A DNA stretch of 42,335 bases, from assembly GCA_026260175.1 (NCBI GenBank), contig JAKCWW010001774.1:20563-62897 (forward strand). Reading direction: 5' to 3'. This stretch comes from Reticulitermes lucifugus. Taxonomy: Eukaryota > Arthropoda > Insecta > Blattodea > Rhinotermitidae. Positions 21,301-31,974 of this stretch are shown one piece after another (within the stretch, counting starts at the first letter, position 1; each line of letters begins with the position of its first letter). A program made the translations under genes and the position numbers. The notes beneath the pieces are model-generated. The model saw nothing but the letters and a program-made list of their open reading frames with translations. It was not told the origin of the DNA and did not search any database.

Positions 21301-22604
21301 TCTTTCATCAATCATGCTACCATTCGACGCTGTATGTCAGAGGTACTGAAAGCGTCGTAAAACAAATCACAGAAAAATACAATGACAGAAAAGTGAGTCA
21401 AATAATGTTGTTTCACTTCGTAAACTTGACTGACTTGTTGGCTTGATGCGCTGACACTAAAAGAAAGTATGATTTCACGCTTAGGAAAGATGAGCTCTTC
21501 CGAAATGATAGAATACCATATCATTCATTGTGATCATTGTAAGCCGTGAAAACCTGCAGAGATGAGTGTATCTTCGTTTTCTCCAGGCATAATCCCCATT
21601 CAAAAACGAATTGACAGTATTAATGTCCCAAGATTTTTTTACTAAAACGCCAGCTTTAAGAATTACTTGCAAACAGAATGATTTTCGTAATTTATAATTC
21701 GATCCAAAATGACCTTGTAGCTGAAATTTATAATCAAATTTGTTTTTTGAAAATGTACCCACGGAACCTCAAGATTTGCACATATTCACTGGCCTACACT
21801 TGCTAAGTGTTATTAACCCCATCTCAGTTGCCTTCATTCAAGATACAGAATTGATAACAGGTTGACTTTGATGTCTGTTATTCATTGTATTGGCTGATAA
21901 AGACGAAAATGCGAAGTCACTGTTGAGCAGTGGAAATGTGCTTGTTATTAGTGATACAGTGAAGAACATCATGGCACTCATTTTAAATACTGTCACAAAA
22001 AGTTGTAAATGGAAAATCATTCAACAAATGACATGTATCGGGATGTTGGTAACTGTGTTTGATACGGAATGATTTGCCGAATCGTGTGGGCAGTGCCGGT
22101 CGGTTTGAAATAAACACGTGTTCGGTTTGTCATAGTCGTGCGATGTTTTTGTACATGTGCAGGAGTAGCATGTTAGAACATTAATGAGTTCGTTGTATAA
22201 AGCACAGCCACGAGTTCCAACACCGGATATTAGCTACTGCAGGGCTGAATGGCTAAAACTCATCCTCCTTCATAATGATTTGTTTTTTAGAGTCATGAAA
22301 TTAATCACGTGAGTGATGATTTTCATGTCCCGTATCTGATAAATTACTGGCGGGTTTACCTGCAGCAGGCCCTCGTTATACCGGGTACGGCTACATCCCC
22401 CAGGACGGTTATGGTTGTATGACTTATATCGAGAGTGATGAAGCTGTCTCCTGACACACGCGGTATAATGTGGGTCTGCTGTAGTTTTCTCGTATATATT
22501 ATCAAATCACAAATTTTTCCTAAGCCAGTTTCTGAGTGAAGTTGGATGATTCAAAGTTAACTTGGGGCTTTTGCTGTCTTAAACAGCAGTAAGAATATCA
22601 TGTG
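21301..22604. other. No gene or repeat recognised
   Basis: The minus-strand frames at 21312-21762 and those near 21838-22072 on both strands lack conserved motifs. Confidence 0.4.
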
Positions 22605-22890
22605 GGGCCGTGCCGTGGCTCAGGCAGTTAGTCGCGCCTCTCACCGCGGAGGTCCGGATGCGATCCCATGTCACTCCATGTGGGATTTATGGTGGACAAA
22701 GTGGCACTGGCACAGGTTTTCCCCCGAGTACTTCAGTTTTCACCTGTCAGTTTCATTCCACCGGTGCTCCATTACACGGAAAAACGAAAAATATATATAT
22801 AATCTTTATCACAGGGTTGCAAAGTAAGCCTCAAGGCTGCGGTGCGTCCGTAGCATCTGCTGCGGGGCCCTCCCCCCCCAAAAAAAAAAT
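22605..22890 (+). mobile_element. SINE B copy, full length with target-site duplication
   Basis: Box A GTGGCTCAGGCAGTTAGTCG, a decayed box B (GGATGCGATCCCATG), GACAAAGTGGCACTGGCACA, TCCACCGGTGCTCCATTACA and GCGTCCGTAGCATCTGCTGC with a C- and A-rich tail. It is flanked by TCATGTG at 22598-22604 and 22891-22897. An (AT)n tract interrupts the body near 22791. Confidence 0.9.
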
Positions 22891-23023
22891 TCATGTGACT
22901 ATTAGTATAAAACCCTTTAAAATTTGTATGTGTGTGTATCTACGTGTGTATATGTACATGTACAGAGTGGCGCAAAGTCTCTGGGCAATAGAAGCAACAT
23001 GTTAAACATAGAGTGTATATGTA

Positions 23024-23300
23024 AGGGTAAAGGTAAAGCAATCCCATTACATGCCTGGACAGGCCCCTAGGGTTCCAGGAGGTTGAGGCCCCCAGATTTC
23101 CAGACAATCAGCACATGAAGGTGGTAAGGTCAGCCCTAGGCACCGGCCACCTTTACCCTCTGGTACTCATTTCTGTTAGAGGCTGAGTCGACCCCAGGGT
23201 CATAGTGTGGCCAGAAGAATTAAGTCAATGAAAAATTCCAATGACTCCATCGGGAATCGAATCCGCGACCTTCCGGCTTGTAGCGCACCGCGTACCCCAC
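23024..23300 (-). mobile_element. SINE C copy, inverted, with perfect 12-bp target-site duplication
   Basis: The minus strand carries box B GTCGCGGATTCGATTCCCG, TCTGGCCACACTATGACCCT, GGGCCTCAACCTCCTGGAAC and the tail GCTTTACCTTTACCC. AGTGTATATGTA is present at 23012-23023 and 23301-23312. The boundaries are therefore exact. Confidence 0.92.
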
Positions 23301-23859
23301 AGTGTATATGTACGTGGTCAAAATGTACTAAAATATGAGTCGGAACAACTTTTACGCCATGTAGGCTTATTATATTTCCAACGGTTCGTGCGTGTGAAGC
23401 TCTCGTGGTGAATAAATGCACCAAAATCCTCTGGGGCAATTAACCACGTCAAAACGTAGTTGAAATCCAAGGTTTAGAAGACCTGCTCTGGCTCCAGCAT
23501 GAGTGTTGACATTATTTAAATCTGTAAGACATAATATCAAACGCGGTGTCTTGATATATGTATATTTTTGGCGGCTTGTCATTTGTGTTCTCCAGTGTTA
23601 ATATATTTGAGTACTTACATGTCGAAAGCTTTGCTGATGCCCGTATTGGTATTTAGTCTTGCTATTTGCAGAATTTGCTTCGTTTTTATGACAGGATTGT
23701 CGAATATCTAACTTCTCATTACCCAGACAAAGGTTGTTATGGAAAGTTAATTAAGTTTTTAACTCTCTTCTTATTCATCTGGTAAATATGCTGCTGGCTG
23801 GACGGAACTGTATGACAGCAAGCGATTTTTTGTCTTCTCCAAGTGGCCAGACCAGCTGT

Positions 23860-24035
23860 GTTGCCCACTCAGCCTCCTATTCAATCGGTACCAGGGTCTC
23901 TTTCTCCTGGTCTAAGGTGACCAGGGCTTCAAGCTGACCACTCACCTCCATCTAATGCCGAAGTTAAGAATGAGTGGAACTATACCTCCACACACCCATG
24001 TGCCGTCATGCCGTGAACAGGGACAACATTTGTTT
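23860..24035 (+). mobile_element. SINE A copy, 5'-truncated
   Basis: Starts in the body at CCCACTCAGCCTCCTATTCA and runs through GACCACTCACCTCCATCTAA, TGCCGAAGTTAAGAATGAG and CCGTGAACAGGGACAAC. The tRNA-like head is absent. Confidence 0.75.
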
Positions 24036-24517
24036 GGCAGCATAAGGTCCACTGGCGGTTTTCTTTTGTGAAAACGGCAGTGAACAACATGTAAGCTTTA
24101 TAAGAAGCAAGGGATTTCTTGAATAACTGAGCAGTCATTATTTTGACTGGGACCCTCTTTCTAGGAGTCAGTTAATTCAGCTCTCTTAGTGACAGTAAAA
24201 AGAGCGCCAGATTACAAATTCTTTCGATCGTTGGCAAAGGAGAAGTTTCAAAAATGCGCCTGCCATTTTTTTTTGTGTATGTTTGTCCTTTTGTCGCACG
24301 TAACATTTCGAGATGTGATGGACTGATGGTCATTGAATTTTCTGTTGGCTGGTTTGTTAAAATTTGTCGGCAAATTCAAGTTTTGTTGGAACTCGGACAG
24401 CATTATCGGTTGCTTTTGGTAAAGACCTACGTGCGTTTCTGCGCGCGCTTCCAGCGCTGCTGTATAAATGTCTGTCTGAGGGGCAAATGTGCCAAACAAA
24501 AATTATGAAACACTTAA
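24036..24517. other. No gene or repeat recognised
   Basis: The 84-codon plus-strand frame at 24254-24508 has several cysteines but no recognised domain, and it runs into the 17-bp satellite. Confidence 0.35.
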
Positions 24518-24705
24518 TAATTTTATGTCCAACGTACATTTTGTGTCCAACAAACATTTTATGTTTAACGTACATTTTGTCCAACATATATTTTGTCTAA
24601 CATGCATTTTATGTCCAACGTATATTTTGTCTAACATGCATTTTATGTCCAACATATAGTTTGTCTAACATGCATTTTATGTCCAACATATATTTTATGT
24701 CAAGG
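24518..24705. repeat. 17-bp tandem repeat forming a 34-bp dimer
   Basis: Units like TTTTATGTCCAACATA alternate with TTTTGTCTAACATGCA. The word GTCTAACATGCATTTTATGT begins at 24595, 24629 and 24663, exactly 34 bases apart, so the current array is a dimeric unit derived from a simpler 17-mer still visible at its left end. Confidence 0.9.
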
Positions 24706-25479
24706 TCACTCATTCCGTCAGTACCGTGATTTTCGAGATAACTAACAAAAGGGAGTTTATGATCTGTGATCATGTAACACGATAAACGAACTGATTTTGA
24801 TAAAAGTTTGTATTAGTTGCGTAAATACGTCCAATCGCCTGAAATTTCGTACAGAAAGTGGGTTAGGAGCCTAACTACATTGCGAAACACCCAGAATTGC
24901 ACATACATGTCCTAACTTGTTAATTTCTCGTGTAAGTGTAGGTTATTGGGTTCCAGGGCTACAGTGCTATTACTATAGCACGTATGTTATGCGTTGCAGA
25001 GTTGCTTTAGTGTGGCAACACACGTGGCATTGTGAACTGGTCTCTGCGTGGGGGGGGGGGAAGCAAGCATGCGGTCCGTGGTACAAGACGGAATAAATAT
25101 TACCAAAGTCTTTTCTCTTCAAATGACGTTCGCAGAGAGCTGGTTAGTTCTGACTCCACGCCCAGAAATGCCAGTCTTAAACAAGAGCGTATTTTATGGA
25201 CCTCACCTGGAAGGAGCAATCTTGTGCGCTGACAGACGAAATATGAAACATGGATACCGGCCTACATATATCATGGTCCTACTTGATAGTTTTCTCTTTG
25301 TTTGTTTAACGACACTTTTGTAAGTGCACCAATTTTATAGGGTCGACTGCAAGTGGAAGGTAGCTGTCATGAGCCATGTAAAGGTCTTATTCCAGCATAT
25401 GCCTGGAGACTCTGCGGCAGCTCAGGGTGGCCGGTCTCCGAGCTAGATATTGCTTTGATACAGATAAATAATAGCGTAA
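24706..25479. other. No gene recognised
   Basis: A poly(G) run near 25050 and a TGTTTAACGACAC fragment near 25305 (similar to TTTAACGACGCTGTCAG near 4618) suggest repeat debris, but no alignable second copy was found. Confidence 0.35.
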
Positions 25480-25740
25480 TCGGTATGTTGACCAGGCTGC
25501 CGGCTGGACGGCAGACGAGTCGTGGTTCAAGTCCCGATAGGTAAAAGAGATTTTTCTTTCCTCCAAAGCGTCCACACCGACTCTGGGGACCACCCAGCTT
25601 CCTTATCAGTGGGTACCGCGGGCGCTTTCCCCGGGAATAAAGCGGCTGAGGCGTGAAGCTGACCACTCACCTCCATCTAATATAAAGATCGACTGCAGCT
25701 GTACCTCGTGTGCCTTCGTGGATTGTACAGGTCAGCTTTG
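25480..25740 (+). mobile_element. SINE A copy
   Basis: The head includes GACCAGGCTGCCGGCTGG and box-B-like GTGGTTCAAGTCCCGATAGG. The body has CCACCCAGCTTCCTTATCAG, GGGAATAAAGCGGCTGAGGC and GACCACTCACCTCCATCTAA. The 3' third is rearranged: it jumps from CATCTAATATAAAG to a diverged GTGCCTTCGTGGATTGTACA. Confidence 0.75.
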
Positions 25741-25970
25741 CTTACTAATTTGGATGCTAATTACTACACTACGGCGTTCTGCCGGCTGTACTTGAGTTTT
25801 GTGAGGGAACAAACGCAGAACAATGATCAAAGCCTTTGTTGAAACACAACCAGTCACTCGGTTGATCAATAAATTCCCCACATTTTATGATACCCGAACC
25901 TTTATTACTTTACATATAAAACAAGTTTATAACCAACAAATTGCACATATTAAGAATATAAAACACTCCT

Positions 25971-26004
25971 ACGTTGTTTGGCTATTGTGTTTAGCCATCT
26001 TCAG
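25971..26004 (-). other. Recurrent hairpin motif, copy 4
   Basis: 34 nt: CTGAAGAT, stem GGCTA, loop AACACAA, stem TAGCC, then AAACAACGT. The GAAACGT end is altered. It sits in AT-rich sequence (25850-26160) that may be a MITE but has no second copy in the window. Confidence 0.6.
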
Positions 26005-26789
26005 GGAGTATCAATACTTAAAGACGTATACAGCGTTGTTATACGGCTTTGTCATATGTAAATGGTAAAATATATAAAGGCAGCAGACCATTGAAACCTG
26101 TATGTACAGTGTTATATAAAAATTATGTTAAGATTATTATATTACAAGACAATTATTGAAATTTTGTGCATCAAAACGTCTTGGAGTAAAATTACTCCGA
26201 ATGAAATCGAGTAGTGAACCCATTATATTGCCACTGTATGTTTACCCCATGAACGCTCACCCTGTACGTCATTCCTGTGACATTCCGTCACTTACACTCA
26301 CCTTCAGCTATATGAATCCAGTCCACAGCCTTATCTCATGTTCCTGTTAAGATGTATTTTATTATCACCCTCCGCACTACACCTAGATCTCCCAAGTCTT
26401 CTCATCAGATGTTCCCACTAAAATGTCTTGCTTAATTCTCATGTCTCAGTCTTTGCTACAGGACCGGCCCATCTCACCTTCCCTTATTCCATCACCATAA
26501 TATATCGCCCATGAAAAAGCATTTTGCCGTAACCCACCGATACACAGTTTTACAGGAGACAAAAAACTTGACCGATCCTCAATAGACCAACACTTAACCA
26601 TGTTATATTTTTATGAAAATATAAGGAGAAGCAGTTCTTTGTGGACACAACATTTTGACAGAAAGTGTGTTTGTGACCCAGCTGTCCATTAACGCGGGAA
26701 TCTCAGTTTGACGAACTGTGTGGGTTACGACAAATTGCCGTTTCGTGAGCGATATGGTGAGGGGTACAAATTATAAACGGGGGCGGGAT
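26005..26789. other. No gene or repeat recognised
   Basis: Includes an AGTAAAATTACTCC-type palindrome near 26185. No coding signal was found. Confidence 0.35.
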
Positions 26790-27065
26790 AGCGTAAACGG
26801 TATAGCGACTCGCTACGGGCTGGGTGGTCCCGGGTTCGTACACAGGTGGGCGTAGGAGATTTTCTATTCTCCATACCCGCCGAGACCGGCCCTGGGGTTC
26901 ACCCAGCCTCTTCTACAATGGGTACCGGGGCTCTTTCCCGGGAGTAAAGCGGCCGGGGCGTGGCGTTGACCACCCATCGCTATCTGGCGCCGAGGTTACG
27001 TATGAGTAGAACTATAGTCTTACTCCCCTTTAGTGCCTGCATGGCGCGTTACGGGGAGACCTTTC
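26790..27065 (+). mobile_element. SINE A copy, abutting a LINE-2 3' end
   Basis: GCGTAAACGGTATAGCGACT (head), CCCGGGTTCGTACACAGG (box B region), GACCGGCCCTGGGGTTCACC, GGGAGTAAAGCGGCCGGGGC and CCGAGGTTACGTATGAGTAG. The 3' end runs directly into the inverted LINE at 27070, so one inserted into or next to the other. Confidence 0.8.
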
Positions 27066-27069
27066 AGTG

Positions 27070-27436
27070 TTGTCTGCCTTACAACAGGTCCGTAGCCTCT
27101 TCCAAAGCGGGTTCTCCAAAGAGTGCGATCTAGTGCTGCCTCTTCCAATTTCCAATATCCTCTCTTTTCTTTAAGGTCATCCAGTAGCTGCTTATGTCTT
27201 CTTCCTCGTCTTCCCGTCACTTTTATCCTTCCCTCTGTCTTTCCTTCAATAACGTGTTTTAGAAGGCAGTTCCTACGCAAGATATGCCCAGTCCAGTTAG
27301 CCTTCCTTCTTTCTATTGTATGTAACCTAATTACAGTACGAACTTCTTTTCTGTTCTTAGTCGTAATCAGTTCTTTTAAAATTATTATGACCTGTCGGCT
27401 GCCACTAGTAACTCGAACTTTATCTACCACCGTCAC
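27070..27436 (-). mobile_element. LINE-2 family: RT C-terminus of a non-LTR retrotransposon
   Basis: A minus-strand frame, open for more than 120 codons, contains RRKANWTGHILRRNCLLKHV, GRRGRRHKQLLDDLKEKRG and RTLWRTRFGRGYGPVVRQTT. This is the post-RT C-terminal region of a LINE family common in insects. It has no RT catalytic domain, so it is a 5'-truncated copy. The normal stop just after the VRQTT motif is missing and the frame runs on into SINE A. It is better preserved than LINE-1. Confidence 0.85.
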
Positions 27437-27849
27437 GTTACATTATCAGGAGAATGATTTGGCAGGCCCGAGTAGTTTCTGTCTTAGACTGTGGATGTTG
27501 TGCATATATGGAGAGTGTTAGTTATTATAATTCATAGGCAGTGAGGTTTAATACTGGATTATGAATGTAGTGCATATATTCATACTACTGATTTTTAATA
27601 GTAATAGTAATTTATTTTTTATTAGTAATAGTAATTTGCTTGATGAGTCACATTACAGAATCCCAGCGATGTGCCTGCCAACACCAAGTTTTCTGTAGTG
27701 CACACCCTTTATATTAATTTTAAGTTCTACATTGTCAATGAAACGTTAATCTTAAATTCTGCATTACTTGCCGTATATTTCTTTTAGTTTTCAACCCTGA
27801 CTCTGGGTTTTGTTTTTTTAGGGTTAAGCTATGTTTTTTTAATTTTTAA
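27437..27849. other. No gene recognised; short TAGTAATAG duplications
   Basis: AATAGTAATAGTAATTTATT is followed by a second TAGTAATAGTAATTTG near 27595-27638, a small local duplication. Confidence 0.4.
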
Positions 27850-28380
27850 ACGCTTTCGCAAAATTTTGAAAAGCGAGCACAAGCTTCATCATGTTTGTCT
27901 GTCCGTCCGTCCGTCCGTCCGCATGGAATAACTCGGCTCTTACTGGACGGATTTTGATGAAATTGGATATTTGAGTGTTTTTTCGGAAATCTGTCGAGAA
28001 AATCCAAGTTTCATTAACATCTGACAGCAATAACGGGTACTTTACGTGAAGGCATATGTACATTTATGATCGTATCTCGCTGAATTCTTCTCACAATGAC
28101 AAATGTTTCAGACAAAAGTTGTAGAGAAAGTCAAAACACACGTCTTATGTTCAATAATGTTTTCTGAAAATCGTGCCGTTTATGAGATAATGTGGAAAAA
28201 TATAGTACAGCCAGACAGGCCACAGATGACAATATAATACGGCACATGTGCTTTGCATGCTGGATAACTAAGGCTACAGACACACACTCAGAATATGCGA
28301 TACCTATTCCATTTCCACGGCAACAATGGTTACGCGAACGCGCCTCGATATTACGTTATACGTACATTGCCTATCTTGTT
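27850..28380 (+). repeat. Repeat F, long copy
   Basis: Contains (GTCC)n at about 27900-27920, GGACGGATTTTGATGAAATT, AATCTGTCGAGAAAATCCAA, TATCTCGCTGAATTCTTCTC and the frame DDNIIRHMCFACWITKAT. It pairs in inverted orientation with 7370-7915. Similarity fades after the frame RQQWLRERAS. Confidence 0.85.
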
Positions 28381-28629
28381 TTTTCGTTTAATAGCCTACC
28401 GATTCTACATACCATCTACTTCGTACTCTCCTTCCAACCTCTCATTTTACTGATTGTAGTTGGGAGAATTAAATACAGAGTGTGCATGTTATGCTGTTCC
28501 CGAGCATGGCGGCTTTCACGGGAGCTTTTGTGGCACAGAAAGCCTGCATGCGCTGCGTTTATCGAGCACCTTGAGACGTTCAATGAAAGAAGGAAAGTTT
28601 AACTTCAGGGGGAAAACAGACTAAGTTCC
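28381..28629. other. No gene recognised
   Basis: The open frame that starts in repeat F continues to 28602, but this part has no counterpart in the other copy and no domain. Confidence 0.35.
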
Positions 28630-28695
28630 CGGCAAATGCAGACTTCCTATGCGATGAAGCTGCCGTGTTCAGGGACATGCTAAAATTGACACCTC
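28630..28695 (-). repeat. Dispersed repeat fragment shared with 13625-13680
   Basis: GCAGACTTCCTATGCGATGA and AGCTGCCGTGTTCAGGGACA match the earlier copy. The minus-strand frame MSLNTAASSHRKSAF resembles SPSTAASSHRSLQ at 13625-13680; the reading frame is probably a by-product. Confidence 0.5.
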
Positions 28696-29099
28696 TCTTA
28701 TATTTTGACAGCAGTGCGTCTGTTCTTACAACAGTTGCTGGACTTCTGACAAATACACATTGTACTGTAATCACTGGAAACGAACAATATGTCTTTGTAT
28801 GAAGGTCTTCCACAATTAAAAATACATAGGACGTCTTGCAGGGTGTTACTTCCACTGACGCCACCCCACGAATTTGAACTTTTCGTTTATTTTCCCTAAC
28901 CAGTCTATAATGTGGGACGAAGTGCTTAGGTCTGTGAACGCGCGGTCAAACCAGTTCGTAGGTTACTTGTTTGATCCAAAGTTTTATAGTCCGTGTAATA
29001 AAAATAATCTTCATTTTATATCTCATTACTTTTGCAAGGTTAGAAGTTCACTTGGCGGTGAAAATTGTCACGTGCTGTCTCAGCCATCATCATCGCCAT

Positions 29100-29250
29100 G
29101 AACTTCTTCTTCATCATCATCATCATTATCATCAGTGGCACTACAGTCCAAAGTGAGCCTTAGCCTCCTCTAGGATCCTCCGCCATGCCTGTCTAGCCTC
29201 AGGTTCTATCCTCCAATTTGTAACACCCGCCGTTGCCATACCATTGTTGT
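29100..29250 (-). mobile_element. LINE-3 family: last residues, stop and (GAT)n tail of a non-LTR retrotransposon
   Basis: The minus strand translates to NWRIEPEARQAWRRILEEAK followed by AHFGL and a TAG stop, then CCACTGATGATAATGATG and a (GAT)n/(GAA)n tail reaching 29103. A W-R-(R/K)-I-x-EEAK ending with a short microsatellite tail is typical of insect LINE 3' ends of RTE type; the clade is inferred. Confidence 0.75.
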
Positions 29251-29267
29251 CTCAGTCTTCAGGGTAT

Positions 29268-29370
29268 CCGAAGATGAAGGCAGCAGAATTCTCCAAAAGT
29301 CGCTAAACATGTATCAGACTACACGGCGTCATATTTCAGAAGACTGTAATCTTAGAAGTTTGGCTGACTG
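29268..29370 (+). mobile_element. MITE H copy
   Basis: GAAGATGAAGGCAGCAGAAT, then TATCAGACTACACGGCGTCA and TATTTCAGAAGACTGTAAT, matching 30420-30510 (TATACCAAACTACACTCTGC and ATATCTCAGAAGAACGTAAT). The GAAACGT end of the hairpin motif is mutated. Confidence 0.6.
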
Positions 29371-29984
29371 AACGTGACTCTGCACTTTTGGCAGATGAAG
29401 TTCTGTAACGCATAATGCAAGCCCATTACGTGTAGAAACTTTGTAGACAGATTTGTAGTGTTTCCTTTTGTGTGCACGTTTTCAAAATGTGGTCCTTCGC
29501 TTAGCCTGCAGTGAGTGCAGTGCCTGGCCAACAGGTACACTTCTGCACTTACACACTATATGTTGCAGCTCTCTTGTTACAAGAACAATAGTCTGTTATA
29601 AATGATAAATACACTATAGTGCCAGGACTTTCGTCACTGCTATGAAGTCCGCCTACAGCAACTCGTCTTGCACCAGTTCATTCAAATTCACAACATCATA
29701 ACCTCTTTCTCTAGACCCTGGTTGACATAACATTGACCATGACCTCGGTTATCCAGCAGGTAAGATCTACATATTGCGAAGTGATGGAAGTTACAGATGA
29801 TCTAAAAATGGGGATCCTGGAAGCATTGAAACTTCACTGTTTATTCTGACGCGTTGGAAGAACGATCAGATACTTGATATTACAAAAACAGAATACAAAT
29901 GAATTGTATGTTATTTGAGGGTCTCACAGTGATACATGTTAAGGTTATGTTCTATTGGAATATGACGCTGTAGTTTGGTTGATA
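29371..29984. other. No gene or repeat recognised
   Basis: No coding signal or second copy was found. Confidence 0.35.
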
Positions 29985-30250
29985 GGTACAGATAGTGACT
30001 GTGGAGTGCGCAGTTGACCTTGGCAGTGGTTTGCGCTGGGGACAGCGGTCCATCCTTTTTTTTAACCAATAACCGAAGTATTCAATTTAAAAACACATGG
30101 GGCTGAAGTGCAGTCGTGTTTTGTGCGTGTGAGATAATACAGTTATTTTTAGTGTTCTTTGTGGTTAGAGTTGTGTGTGTAAATTTTGCGTGAGGCTTGT
30201 TGTAAACGAAACCCCCAACAAATGGCGACTAGTTGGAAGAAGGTCATGCA
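29985..30250 (+). repeat. Repeat I, uninterrupted copy
   Basis: TTGACCTTGGCAGTGG, CCAATAACCGAAGTATTC, GGGCTGAAGTGCAG and CAACAAATGGCGACTAG occur in the same order in the copy at 38555-39100. ACAAATGGCGAC resembles an LTR end followed by a tRNA primer-binding site (TGGCGAC), so repeat I could be LTR debris; no gag or pol was found and this is a guess. Confidence 0.65.
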
Positions 30251-30329
30251 GTGACAAAGACTCATGTTTTTGGCAAGATCTATATGTTTTCCCTCCACCG
30301 GCGTAGGGAGTGTTAAGGGACTCTACCCA

Positions 30330-30510
30330 CGCTGTGCAGGCAAACGGCATTCTCTTGAGTACATGACTGTACTAACGTTTCGGACAAACCTGCTGCTTTC
30401 ACTTTCTGGGTGCAACCTGAAGATTGAGGCGGCAGGTATCTCCGAAACATTAGCATTTATATACCAAACTACACTCTGCCATATCTCAGAAGAACGTAAT
30501 TGTAACTAAA
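30330..30510 (+). mobile_element. MITE H copy with inverted hairpin halves
   Basis: The left part (inverted) holds ACGTTTCGGACAAACCTGCT. The right part holds the motif at 30417-30450 (CTGAAGAT ... CTCCGAAACAT) and ends ATCTCAGAAGAACG. The CCGAAACGTTAG and CCGAAACATTAG words face opposite ways, giving a fold-back layout. Confidence 0.6.
30417..30450 (+). other. Recurrent hairpin motif, copy 6
   Basis: 34 nt: CTGAAGAT, a weak stem GAG...CTC, then CGAAACAT. Length and ends match copies 1, 2, 4 and 5, but the stem is poor. Confidence 0.5.
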
Positions 30511-30985
30511 TAACTGACTTCGTGCATATAATTACTCTAAATTAGACATACGAATCGGCAGTCCTGTATCTCGGCTTTAGACACTGCGATGTCATCACTT
30601 TGAGACTAAGCATTAAGACACCCTTAAAAGATGACGTTGTGTTAACTAAACCGAGTGCCAGCACATCCAAGCCTGGGCGAGGCCCACTCGACATACAAGC
30701 TTATCTCGTCTGGTAATTGTGTTGTGTTTGTATCTGAGAGATTTTGCATTTTCTAACTAACTAGCAAGCTGGGTGTGAGCTCAGGGTTAGGACAGATTAG
30801 CTATTAGCATAATGGCCTCTGTTTGGAATGTGGTTGTGGCGTGCAAGACTCGCTGCTAGAACATACAGAAACAACACACAAAAATAAGTTCTTAGCGCGA
30901 TTCAATCTCGAAACACGACACGTATGACTTGTTGGTTTCTACCACTACGAGACTTGTAGAAATCGGGTATGACAGAACGATGGGC
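30511..30985. other. No gene or repeat recognised
   Basis: No coding signal was found on either strand. Confidence 0.35.
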
Positions 30986-30989
30986 CAGT

Positions 30990-31225
30990 CGTAATGGGCA
31001 CATGAAGGTAGTAAGTTTGTCAGCCCTACGCACCGGCTGCCTTTACCCTCCAGGAAATATTCCTGGTACTCATTTCTATTAGAGGCTGAATCGACCCCAC
31101 GGCCATAGTGCGGCCGGAAGGATTATGCCAATAAAAAATTCCAATGACTCCATCGGGAATCGAACCCGCGACCTTCCGGCTTGTATCGCAGTGCTTCAAC
31201 CAACTGTGCCACCGCGCTGCAGTGT
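30990..31225 (-). mobile_element. SINE C copy, inverted, well-preserved tRNA head
   Basis: The minus strand starts GCGCGGTGGCACAGTTGGTT (box A), GAAGCACTGCGATACAAGCC, GGTCGCGGGTTCGATTCCCG (box B), then CCTTCCGGCCGCACTATGGC and GGAATATTTCCTGGAGGGTA. The last ~60 bases and CTTTACC tail are missing. Its head is the best for judging the tRNA source; it looks Lys/Ile-like, with a possible anticodon loop CTGCGATAC. Confidence 0.85.
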
Positions 31226-31283
31226 AGGTAGTATCTTTTAACCTACCCAAAAAGTTTTTAGGCTTTCAGAGTGATGTAGTTGA

Positions 31284-31505
31284 GGTCTCCGTTCTTCTGG
31301 GATGTGGCCTCGTGTGACTGGGTAATTGGTGGCCGACGTTTCGAGATAACTTATTTATCTCGTCTTCAAGGGTCGAAATGTCGAAGGAACTGGCAGAAGT
31401 CTTCCTGGACATTTCGATCCTTGAAGTTGAGGCCAAAACGTCTTGAAACGTCGGAAACCAATTACCCATTTACGCGGGGCCGCCTCCCAGAAGAACGGAG
31501 ACCTA
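31284..31505. mobile_element. MITE G, fold-back copy with about 100-bp inverted arms
   Basis: The left end GGTCTCCGTTCTTCTGGGA mirrors the right end (complement GGTCTCCGTTCTTCTGGGA). TGGGTAATTGGT, CCGACGTTTC and the GGTCGAAATGTC/GACATTTCGATCC pair are also mirrored. Each arm carries a hairpin motif. There is no transposase. The plus-strand frame PFFWDVASCDWVIGGRRFE is a feature of the repeat, not a gene. Confidence 0.85.
31336..31369 (-). other. Recurrent hairpin motif, copy 5
   Basis: 34 nt: TTGAAGAC, stem GAGATAA, loop ATAAG, stem TTATCTC and GAAACGT. The seven-bp stem is perfect. A decayed mirror copy is at 31421-31451 on the plus strand. Confidence 0.75.
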
Positions 31506-31974
31506 GCCTAAAAAATATAAGCTAAATTAACAAATATTCGTATTGATCGTTTTAAGGTTAACCTTAAGAAGTTCAGAGAGACGAACAAGACACGCCCATT
31601 TATTGTATATGATAAGTTAATGCGTGGGAAACAGTCTACACCGCATACTGTAATTGGCATCCAGGTCTCTGGCGGTCATTTTGCGCAAGAACATTTTGGG
31701 ATAGATCGCATTCAGCATATGGTCTAAGTACGACAGTTCCAAGTAATACGATTCATCCCGCTGCATACAGTTTTATGGCTTCCTAATTATAAAGCACATA
31801 TGACAAGGGCCTTTGTCAGTGGCGGCCCGTGAGGATAACTGCGTAGGCGTATATATCGGTCTGCATTTCTGCTTTTTAAAGACACTTGTATATGTAGTAA
31901 CCCACGGACTCCTCCAGAACTGTTTATTCTATAGGAGTCGTAGCATATTAGTATTTTTCATAAGATACTCTTGT
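31506..31974. other. No gene recognised; possible transposon end at 31817
   Basis: CAGTGGCGGCCCGTGAGG at 31817 resembles a hAT-type terminus, but no matching opposite end was found. Confidence 0.3.

Noticed and set aside
24254-24508. 84-codon frame with several cysteines
   Set aside because: No recognisable spacing of metal ligands, no splice context, and the end overlaps satellite sequence.
27020-27436. 138-codon minus-strand frame as a host gene
   Set aside because: The frame is a LINE C-terminal tail, and its last residues read into a SINE A copy.
27900-27922. CRISPR-like or other spaced repeat from GTCC units
   Set aside because: A simple (GTCC)n run without spacers, in a eukaryotic intron.
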